From positions 1-27,931 of the forward strand of contig DCDB01000083.1 of NCBI GenBank assembly GCA_002316215.1: a stretch of 27,931 nucleotides of DNA, written 5' to 3'. Numbering within the stretch: position 1 is the first letter of the stretch; each line of letters begins with the position of its first letter. Positions 6,170 to 11,812 of this stretch are shown piece after piece. The notes below the pieces were generated by a model. The model had not been told where the DNA came from. It searched no databases and saw only the letters and a list, made by a program, of their open reading frames with translations. The DNA comes from Lachnospiraceae bacterium UBA1066 (lineage in GTDB: Bacteria > Bacillota > Clostridia > Lachnospirales > Lachnospiraceae). A program made the position numbers and the translations under genes.

Positions 6170-7942
6170 TTAAACAATAAATTCAATCCATTTTACTGCC
6201 TCGCCGGGATAATCCGCTTCACTGTGCGGCTGATCCCAGATCAGGTGATACTGTGCATCGCAGCCTTTAATTCCCGCCAGTTTAAGATACAGAATGAGTG
6301 AGGCCATAAACGACGTATCCGCATCCTTGCTTCCGACATTTATCCGGAAATATTCCGCCATCCGGCAGCTTTTGTCCCTGCCGATAAAATAAAACGGATT
6401 AATGAGATCGCAGCGTCTCTTAAGTTTTTCATCCGCCGCGGCTTTGGCAAAGCCCGGATAATACTTTTTATATTCTTCCGGATAGGCATCTTTCAGTTCA
6501 TCAAGCAGGTCTGCAACAGCCGGATCAAAATGCACAAAATCCGTATGTTCATCGCCGAATTCCTGATTTTCCCCGCTGAGACAGGAAAGGAAATCAAAAG
6601 AAGGGCAGTTCTTCATCCTCTTCCTGTGCTCCTTTGTATACGCGTCAAGGGAAGCCACACGGGCTTTCTTTCCGTCCCAGCTGAGCCAGCCGCGGGTATC
6701 ATCTCCCTTCAACGTCTTCATAGGAAGCTTCGGCATATGTACATGAATGCCGTGTCCCTCATAAGAATTCTCAGCCTTCCCCGGCTCCTGTGCCTCTCCT
6801 TCGGGTACGCCTGCGCCCTTCGCCTTTCCGCTCTCCTTCATAGCCTTCATCAAATGTTCCAACGCCGCAAAATCAGGAACTTCGTATGTATAATCCCCTT
6901 TGAGATACTGTTCGATATCATACGATGCTTTAAGTTCTCCTGCAGACAGCTTTCCAAGGAAAACGGTTGCAGAATCCGAGAGCTGTTCCATCAGGAAATC
7001 ATATCCGTTTCCGCTGCGTCCGTCTTCATTAATTGATAAAGTCTCTCCGGTTTTCGGATTCTTTAGCTGCATCCCGTTAAAGTATAAAATGAAGCAATCG
7101 CTGAGTTTCCCGGAAAGCGCCTTTTGGAGCGCAGTCAGGCTTCCGCCCGGTTCAAACGGCGAATCCTCATAGTCAGGACTCGTCCGATACTGCCATTCGT
7201 ACATCAGATCCGCATGCTCCAGATCAATGATCGGGCAGTAAACCTGTGCCGCAAAAACGTCATCCGTCTCTTCCATGAAAGCCCCGGCGTCTCTCAGCAG
7301 AGGACCAAAAACTGCGGCATTTCCCGTTACCCCCAAAAGGGAGCTCATCGCTCCGCCGGCACTCCATCCGATAGAAATAATACGCCCCAGGTCTCCCGGA
7401 AGGGCTTCTTTATTATGTCTGAGAAAACGTATCGCCATTTTGAGATCCACAAGAACCGTCGGTGCTTTTCCGATAAAAGTTCCATTCGCAGCTGTCGTCT
7501 GGCGCCCTCTGCAGCCGCAGGTAACATAAACCATTCCGGCTTCCAGATAGCTCTTTGCGTAATTCCGGTCTCCACCGAGTTTCGTATGCTCCATCTCGGC
7601 ATAACCGGCCGAATTGTTCTCGAACACCACCGGCGCGTTAATGGCCTTGTAGTTTCCGCATCTTCCTTCCGGCACTAACTCGCCGTCCGCCATATAAGGA
7701 GCCGGAACGAAAATACTCATTCTCTGGAATTTCGGCGCAGCCGGTTTCTTCGTGTAGAGAATATCCTCAAGGCACCAGCAGCTGAAGTCTTTGTTATACG
7801 TCCATTCCTTCCGGCAGTCCTTCAGTTCCGACGTATGGTTAACGATATGGATTTCCTGATTCATCATCTTATTCTCCTTAATCATCGGCGCCTTAAATTT
7901 TTCATTGCTCGTGCTGCTTTCCGCAGCTGTAGGTTGGCTCAT
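6170..7942 (-). CDS. Subtype-B tannase-like alpha/beta hydrolase
   Basis: The 590-residue protein resembles the bacterial tannase of Lactobacillus plantarum (TanB/TanLp1) in several blocks I recall: VDLKMAIRFLRHNKEALPGD, a nucleophile elbow GWSAGG (S194), then YCPIIDLEHADLMYEWQY, with an acid at D540 or D542 (GSKDADTS) and a histidine at H573 (QPHSEADY). Such enzymes hydrolyse galloyl esters and depsides to gallate. It is about 120 residues longer than that enzyme, mostly in a Gly/Glu-rich lid-like insertion (about 255-420). No signal peptide is seen, so it is probably cytoplasmic. Two starts are plausible: 7942 (AAAGGAG upstream) and 7867 (AAGGAG upstream, removing 25 Ser/Thr-rich residues). 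It heads the operon with UbiD and UbiX. Another aryl-ester specificity is possible. Confidence 0.78.
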   Translation of the reverse strand: MSQPTAAESSTSNEKFKAPMIKENKMMNQEIHIVNHTSELKDCRKEWTYNKDFSCWCLEDILYTKKPAAPKFQRMSIFVPAPYMADGELVPEGRCGNYKAINAPVVFENNSAGYAEMEHTKLGGDRNYAKSYLEAGMVYVTCGCRGRQTTAANGTFIGKAPTVLVDLKMAIRFLRHNKEALPGDLGRIISIGWSAGGAMSSLLGVTGNAAVFGPLLRDAGAFMEETDDVFAAQVYCPIIDLEHADLMYEWQYRTSPDYEDSPFEPGGSLTALQKALSGKLSDCFILYFNGMQLKNPKTGETLSINEDGRSGNGYDFLMEQLSDSATVFLGKLSAGELKASYDIEQYLKGDYTYEVPDFAALEHLMKAMKESGKAKGAGVPEGEAQEPGKAENSYEGHGIHVHMPKLPMKTLKGDDTRGWLSWDGKKARVASLDAYTKEHRKRMKNCPSFDFLSCLSGENQEFGDEHTDFVHFDPAVADLLDELKDAYPEEYKKYYPGFAKAAADEKLKRRCDLINPFYFIGRDKSCRMAEYFRINVGSKDADTSFMASLILYLKLAGIKGCDAQYHLIWDQPHSEADYPGEAVKWIEFIV

Positions 7943-8041
7943 TGTTTGTTCTCCTTTCGAATGACCTGCCTGATTTACTTTATCTTTTTTCTATGCGCTC
8001 CATTTCCGGCACCTTTTCCCTCCCCTCATGGAACTATTGGA

Positions 8042-8050
8042 ATTATAACA
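8042..8050 (-). promoter_or_regulatory. Extended -10 promoter of the tannase operon
   Basis: On the minus strand TGTTATAAT is a perfect extended -10 element (TGnTATAAT). No good -35 box is present at 16-18 bases, which is common at activator-dependent promoters. Transcription would start near 8035, leaving a leader of about 90 bases before the 7942 start. Confidence 0.5.
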
Positions 8051-8110
8051 GGCTGTACACAGAAAGAAATCAAAAATTCAGGACTTGTTATTCTGTATTT
8101 TTGATATTAT

Positions 8111-8146
8111 GATGTATGACAGGTATCAAAAGATACTTTTGACATC
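8111..8146. promoter_or_regulatory. Nested palindrome, candidate LysR operator
   Basis: An inner inverted repeat GTATC-AAAA-GATAC (8123-8136) is flanked by an outer inverted repeat GATGT (8111-8115) and ACATC (8142-8146), nearly symmetric about the same centre. It lies between the LysR gene and the tannase operon, about 90 bases upstream of the predicted tannase start. LysR proteins usually bind interrupted AT-rich dyads containing ATC...GAT in such divergent regions, so this is the best operator candidate. Confidence 0.5.
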
Positions 8147-8340
8147 CGCATCATGTTTTTAAATAGTCCATCTATGTTTTATACCTTTAGATTTCAATTT
8201 ACGTGTACTGTTCATTTTACATATTCAGGCTTAAAATCTGATTCTTCAGCAAGTCAGCTTTCCGCCTTTTGATATTTACATCACATATCCTTTCAGCAAG
8301 AAATGCTTATGCACTATTTTTTATATCGGGAGGTAAATAA

Positions 8341-9282
8341 ATGGATATCCGGCAGTGTGAAGATTTTCTTCTGGTAGCCGATCTTGGCAGCTATGCGCAA
8401 GCGGCCGCAAAGCTTGGTCTCTCCGTCCAGACACTGAATGCCAGAATACATTCCTTTGAGAAAAGCCTCGGATCTGTTCTCTTTGAAAATGTCCATTCGC
8501 GCCCTGTCCTCACAAAAGAAGGCAGGAATTTTTATCAAAACGCCTCTTCTCTTGTCCGGAGCTACCGCCACATGGCAGAAGAAACAAAATTCATAAGCCA
8601 ATCGGTCATCAGTACTCTCCGCATCGCGGTAACCGGACTATGGATGCCTCTGCATCTTGGACCGTTTCTTGATGAAATCACATCCCGTTTTCCTAAAATC
8701 CAGCTCGAAATCACCGACGGTGCCTGCGATACGATCGCTTCTGCCCTGAACGCAGGCCGATCCGACCTGTATTTCTCGGTAACTACGGACAACTTCTTTT
8801 TTCCGGGTATTATCCGGAAGACCCTGACCGCCTTTAATCCCTGTGTCCTGCTGCCCCTTTCACATCCTCTCGCCGGCCGTCTCGAAATAAGCCTAAGAGA
8901 ACTGGACGGCGAAACCTTTCTTCCCTATCCAGGCCTTGAAGACAATGACATCCGAAGGTTTCAGGACGAAAGCCTAAGGCTGTCCGGCATTCATTTTCAT
9001 TATTATGAAAGTAATACCTCACCGCTTTTTTACCCGCTTCTCGTTCCAATCGGAAAAGGACTGCTTCTTTTTCCTATGGAGTTCGCAAATATTCCGCCGA
9101 ATACGGTGGCTATTCCCTTAGCCGACCCGATAAAAAAAGCTGTCGGTTCCTATTATTACCGAAAAGATGCCGGCAGCGATGTCCTTTCTTTCGTCAGGGA
9201 ATTCGAAGAATTCGTTTCCTCCTCTGCTTATCCGAAGCTTCCGGAGAAAGGTATGAAAAATGACAACCGAATATCTTTATGA
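8341..9282 (+). CDS. LysR-type transcriptional regulator (first of overlapping pair)
   Basis: The 313-residue protein starts with a LysR winged helix-turn-helix (about residues 4-63: GSYAQAAAKLGLSVQTLNAR, then SFEKSLGSVLFEN and LTKEGRNFY) and continues into a periplasmic-binding-protein-like effector domain (about 90-300, beginning TLRIAVTGLWMP). The ATG follows GGGAGGT six bases upstream. It diverges from the tannase-UbiD-UbiX operon, the usual position of a LysR activator relative to its target; in L. plantarum a LysR regulator (TanR) sits beside the tannase genes. The effector could be gallate or a related phenol, by inference. Its 3' end overlaps the next LysR gene by 23 bases, implying coupled expression. 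Confidence 0.9.
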   Translation: MDIRQCEDFLLVADLGSYAQAAAKLGLSVQTLNARIHSFEKSLGSVLFENVHSRPVLTKEGRNFYQNASSLVRSYRHMAEETKFISQSVISTLRIAVTGLWMPLHLGPFLDEITSRFPKIQLEITDGACDTIASALNAGRSDLYFSVTTDNFFFPGIIRKTLTAFNPCVLLPLSHPLAGRLEISLRELDGETFLPYPGLEDNDIRRFQDESLRLSGIHFHYYESNTSPLFYPLLVPIGKGLLLFPMEFANIPPNTVAIPLADPIKKAVGSYYYRKDAGSDVLSFVREFEEFVSSSAYPKLPEKGMKNDNRISL

Positions 9283-10150
9283 ATTTTTGATTCTCGCCCG
9301 CATAAAAAACTATACAAAGGCTTCTGCGCATCTTTTCATTTCCCAGCCTGTCCTCTCCCGCCATATCATGGAAATGGAAAAGGAACTGGGGGTTCTGCTC
9401 TTTGTCCGTGATACGCATTCCCTGAATTTAACGCCCGCCGGAACCTATCTGTCGGAACATGCCGGTGAGTTTCTGAATGACTGCGACAGCGCCTGCCAGA
9501 TGATCCGTGCGAAAGGGCTTTCCACTGACAGCACAATCCGGATTATATGCGCCCCTGAGCTTGCTTATTCAAATCATATCCAGATTTTCTTCCGACATTT
9601 CAAAGAGCGTTACCCGGATGTCCCGATTGATTTTGTCGTACGGCCGGACGGTCTCCCTTCCGGTCTTCTGGAAACATGCGATATCCTGTTTTCTCCGTGT
9701 GAATATACGGACATTCCATCCTCCTGCGAAAAAACCTTGCTTTCATCACATCTCCCATATGTCTTTTTAAGTCCCGGCCATCCTCTGGTCGGAAAACCTT
9801 CCATTACCCTGCAGGATCTGTCCGATGAGACATTTATTATGCCCTTTACCGACGAATATTTCGGGCCTTATGCACAGTTTCTTCTCCTTGTCCAGATGCA
9901 TTCCCATGGCCGCACGGTCATCCGAAAAGTCCCTAACCTAAGCACGGCCATCTTTCTGGTATCCGCAGGAGAGGGAATCTCTATTGTTCCACGCTATGTT
10001 CAATATATGGTATCGCAGAATACGTTTCTTCGTCCTCTGTCCGGAAATCCGGGGCGGTTCAACGAATATATCTATCTGAACCGGACAGAGAAAAACGGAG
10101 CTGCCGTTCTTTTTTACAAAGAACTCGTCAGCTCCGTAAAGTCTGTGTAA
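9260..10150 (+). CDS. LysR-type transcriptional regulator (second of overlapping pair)
   Basis: The 296-residue protein has the canonical LysR DNA-binding domain (residues 1-60: NYTKASAHLFISQPVLSRHI, MEKELGVLLFVRD, LTPAGTYL) and a type-2 periplasmic-binding-like effector domain from about residue 90 (STIRIICAPELAYS). Late in the protein GEGISIVPRYV is the usual GxGIxxxP hinge. It starts inside the end of the first LysR gene, with AAAGG eight bases upstream of the ATG, so the two proteins are made together. They are clearly different in sequence, so this is not a recent duplication; they may respond to different effectors or form mixed oligomers. No target other than the divergent operon is evident. 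Confidence 0.9.
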   Translation: MTTEYLYEFLILARIKNYTKASAHLFISQPVLSRHIMEMEKELGVLLFVRDTHSLNLTPAGTYLSEHAGEFLNDCDSACQMIRAKGLSTDSTIRIICAPELAYSNHIQIFFRHFKERYPDVPIDFVVRPDGLPSGLLETCDILFSPCEYTDIPSSCEKTLLSSHLPYVFLSPGHPLVGKPSITLQDLSDETFIMPFTDEYFGPYAQFLLLVQMHSHGRTVIRKVPNLSTAIFLVSAGEGISIVPRYVQYMVSQNTFLRPLSGNPGRFNEYIYLNRTEKNGAAVLFYKELVSSVKSV

Positions 10151-10181
10151 GCAATTTAATTACTTTTTAAGCCTTTCCCTT

Positions 10182-10418
10182 TTATCCCTCTTCATTTTCG
10201 GGAAGCATCTCTAAAAGCTTTCTGACCGCTTCTTTCGGAAAATCTTCAGAAGGCGGATTCTCCAGAAGCTTTTTTAAAAATGCATGCGTATTTCCGCTCT
10301 GCGGAAGCATATACCCTGCCTCGCGGATAATATCTTCTCCCTGAATGCGGCAGGATTTCTCCAGTGCCGCGGCAAAATCTCCCGGAAGTGCTGCAGCAAT
10401 ATTTCTGCAGGATTCCAT
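10182..10418 (-). CDS. Small hypothetical protein (doubtful)
   Basis: This 78-residue frame was not recognised. The predicted protein is soluble and rich in Ala, Glu, Leu and Pro, with a mostly helical look and no membrane segment or metal motif. The ATG at 10418 has no SD sequence and an in-frame TAA two codons upstream, so no earlier start exists. The start codon lies inside one copy of a 36-base direct repeat whose second copy (10465-10500) has ACG in place of ATG. It is downstream of the ArsR gene on the same strand. It may be a real small gene with unusual initiation, a remnant of a longer gene, or spurious. Confidence 0.35.
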   Translation of the reverse strand: MESCRNIAAALPGDFAAALEKSCRIQGEDIIREAGYMLPQSGNTHAFLKKLLENPPSEDFPKEAVRKLLEMLPENEEG

Positions 10419-10500
10419 GACTTAATCACAAAGTTTTATATTGCATTGCCTAATTCCGGCGGGAATTCCGTGACTTAATTACAAAGTTTTATATTGCATT
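10412..10500. repeat. 36-bp direct repeat, two copies, 53-bp period
   Basis: Copies at 10412-10447 and 10465-10500 differ at two positions (ATG versus GTG context, and AATCAC versus AATTAC). Both contain ACAAAGTTTTATATTGCATT; on the minus strand this gives a TATAAA-like box in each. The spacer is 17 bases. Together they look like a duplicated promoter-plus-start region upstream of the small frame. There are only two copies and no cas genes, so this is not a CRISPR array. Confidence 0.8.
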
Positions 10501-10547
10501 CTTGTGCTCCTAAGGCATAAGAAAAATATCACGCTCACTAAACTTTT

Positions 10548-10931
10548 TTATGTATTATTTTCCGGAATATCATACAGGCAGCCAGCTTTTCTTCCCGGGC
10601 AGCCAATCAGCCATTTTCTCATCCCGTTTTCACCGCATCGCATTCCCTGACGTTCACAGACCTCAGGAACCGTTTCCGACAGAGTTACAAGCTCCTCACC
10701 CATTCTGTGCAGAAGATCCCGGTTAACACTGTAATGGGTATGGTATCCGACTTTCTCCGCTTCAACCAGACCCGCTTCCTGAAGAATCTTCATATGCTGC
10801 GAAACCGCCGGTGCAGAAATCCCGAGAATGCGTCCCAAAACTCCGACACAGTAACTGCGTCCGGACAAAAGTTCCATAATTCTCATCCTGTTAGGATCAG
10901 CCAGCGCCCTCAGGGCATCACCATATTCCAT
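10548..10931 (-). CDS. ArsR/SmtB-family transcriptional repressor
   Basis: The 127-residue protein is an ArsR winged helix: ALADPNRMRIMELL, then CVGVLGRILGISAPAVSQHM (recognition helix) and LVEAEKVGYHTHYSVN (wing). C28 lies near the classic metal-site helix but without the ELCVCDL motif. A C-terminal tail adds four cysteines (C92, C99, C111, C118), which could sense a metal or redox state. The frame is open further to 11087, but the ATG at 10931 has AAGGAG six bases upstream, and that site overlaps the TAA of the NifX-like gene, so translation is coupled. The longer N terminus would simply be the other-frame reading of the NifX repeat tail. Two matching palindromes at the operon promoter are its probable operators. 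Confidence 0.88.
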   Translation of the reverse strand: MEYGDALRALADPNRMRIMELLSGRSYCVGVLGRILGISAPAVSQHMKILQEAGLVEAEKVGYHTHYSVNRDLLHRMGEELVTLSETVPEVCERQGMRCGENGMRKWLIGCPGRKAGCLYDIPENNT

Positions 10932-10941
10932 CTTACTCTCC

Positions 10942-11400
10942 TTACATATTTCCGCGGCATCCCTGCCTGTCCGCCCCGCATTCTCCTGCATCCGGATTTC
11001 CGCAGGCGCTTCCTCCATGGTTTCCGCAGGAACTTTCTCCATGGTTTCCGCAGGAACCGGCTTCATGATGATGCCCGCACATCTCATTCGGATTATAGAC
11101 TAAAGTCTGGCTGAGCAATCCTTGTACGGCTTCATCCGCATCTCCGGCAGCGCCAGGATACAGTAAAATCCCGGCTTCATCAAGCGCCTGTCTTGCACCG
11201 CCTCCGATTCCTCCGCAGATCAGCGCTTCCACACCCTGGTTTTTCAAAAATCCTGCAAGAGCGCCATGCCCGCTTCCTTCCGTATAAACTGTTCTGGCGG
11301 ACTCAATGGCGTTATCTTTCGTCTCATAAATTCTGAACTCTTCACAATGCCCAAAATGCTGGAATATTTTTCCGTTTTCATAAGTAACTGCAATTCTCAT
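10942..11400 (-). CDS. NifX/NifB-type metal-cluster-binding protein with Cys/His repeat tail
   Basis: Residues 1-103 form a dinitrogenase iron-molybdenum cofactor biosynthesis domain: MRIAVTYENGKIFQHFGHCE, then GVEALICGGIGGGARQAL and the end of the fold near VYNPN. Many anaerobes carry such single-domain proteins outside nitrogen fixation; they are thought to bind or carry iron-sulfur or Mo/Fe clusters. The tail (108-152) is unusual: Cys at 108, 117, 125, 133, 141 and 148 and His at 110-112, 120 and 128, in eight-residue repeats of the type SCGNHGES. This looks like a metal-binding or metal-storage extension. GGAGGGAAAGGAT precedes the ATG. It is the first gene of a two-gene operon with the ArsR regulator, suggesting metal- or redox-controlled expression. 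Confidence 0.85.
   Translation of the reverse strand: MRIAVTYENGKIFQHFGHCEEFRIYETKDNAIESARTVYTEGSGHGALAGFLKNQGVEALICGGIGGGARQALDEAGILLYPGAAGDADEAVQGLLSQTLVYNPNEMCGHHHEAGSCGNHGESSCGNHGGSACGNPDAGECGADRQGCRGNM
10960..11055 (-). repeat. 24-bp coding repeat (8-residue Cys/His units)
   Basis: Four consecutive 24-base units encode residues 116-147 of the NifX-like protein: SCGNHGES, SCGNHGGS, ACGNPDAG and ECGADRQG. The first two are nearly identical and the later two are decayed. The in-frame length keeps the reading frame whatever the copy number, so tail length could vary between strains. Confidence 0.8.
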
Positions 11401-11419
11401 ATCCTTTCCCTCCTTTTAA

Positions 11420-11435
11420 TTAAGTATCTGCTTAA
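11420..11435. promoter_or_regulatory. ArsR-type operator 1, TTAAG-N6-CTTAA
   Basis: This perfect inverted repeat (arms 11420-11424 and 11431-11435) lies directly downstream of the -10 box, over the predicted transcription start of the NifX-ArsR operon. Together with the identical-arm copy 36 bases away it brackets the promoter. Confidence 0.65.
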
Positions 11436-11464
11436 ATAATAAGCCCGGATTTTATTTAAGTCAA
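11436..11464 (-). promoter_or_regulatory. Promoter of the NifX-like/ArsR operon
   Basis: On the minus strand TTGACT (complement of 11459-11464) and TATTAT (complement of 11436-11441) are separated by 17 bases, a near-consensus sigma-A promoter. Start of transcription is expected near 11430, about 30 bases before the ATG. The strong promoter flanked by operators fits repression by the operon's own ArsR protein. Confidence 0.75.
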
Positions 11465-11471
11465 TACTTAA
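11456..11471. promoter_or_regulatory. ArsR-type operator 2, TTAAG-N6-CTTAA
   Basis: Second copy with identical arms (11456-11460 and 11467-11471), overlapping the -35 box. The centre-to-centre distance to operator 1 is 36 bases. The six-base spacers differ (TCAATA here, TATCTG in operator 1), so the conserved parts are just the arms, as expected for protein contacts. Confidence 0.65.
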
Positions 11472-11812
11472 CACCCCGTCAGAATGAAAGAATTACATAG
11501 AGCAAAACTGATTTTCAATAATTCCCTGAACTGCACATACCTAATTGCAATCAGGCACGAATGTTTCTCTTCCGGCGCAGAAGTACGGAGCTGCCGGCAA
11601 TAAATATCATAACCGTCCAAAGATAAGAGAAAATGCAGATTGTTTTAGACGTCCGATACTGATAATATTATAAGGAACGCATTTACAGGATCATACTGCC
11701 TGATACGGGTGCAAAATTTTCCTGCAAAGCAAACAGAAAAAAAATCAGACTTCTTGCGCTTACATCATTACATTTTTCAACGTCAAAGAGGATATAATAA
11801 ACAGGCAGACTA
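11472..11812. other. 341-base gap between the ArsR operon and the hybrid kinase gene
   Basis: No complete gene is visible. The stretch holds a near-perfect palindrome CCTAATTG/CAATCAGG (11540-11555, one mismatch), a minus-strand open segment that reads like a membrane-protein C terminus (separate entry), and a TATAAT at 11793-11798 that lies only 15 bases before the kinase ATG. A weaker candidate for the kinase promoter is TTGTTT-17-TAATAT near 11640-11670. Confidence 0.4.
11551..11667 (-). pseudogene. Possible remnant of a membrane-protein C terminus
   Basis: A minus-strand open segment between two stop codons reads as one hydrophobic helix (LWTVMIFIAGSSVLL) followed by a positive end (RRKRNIRA) and TGA. 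It has no proper start or ribosome site. The pattern is that of the last transmembrane helix of a bacterial permease or anchor, so it may be the 3' remnant of a deleted gene. Chance is a real alternative at this length. Confidence 0.2.

Larger units (their letters stand above)
7943..8340. other. Divergent regulatory region, tannase operon / LysR pair
   Basis: These 398 bases contain no convincing gene. They are AT-rich and hold the minus-strand extended -10 box, a nested palindrome and the upstream region of the first LysR gene. The only good landmark near the right end is GGGAGGT, the LysR ribosome site. No confident plus-strand promoter was found. Confidence 0.6.

Noticed and set aside
10412..10500. 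Direct repeats of 36 bases with a short spacer, resembling a CRISPR unit
   Set aside because: Only two copies, a 17-base spacer, one copy overlapping a reading frame, and no cas genes in the window.
10932..11087. N-terminal extension of the ArsR frame with repeated PAETMEE-like residues
   Set aside because: It is the other-frame reading of the 24-bp repeat in the NifX-like gene; the ArsR start at 10931 has a good ribosome site.
11793..11798. Perfect TATAAT before the membrane hybrid kinase
   Set aside because: It would put the transcription start within about 8 bases of the ATG and has no good -35 box; a leaderless message is possible but unsupported.
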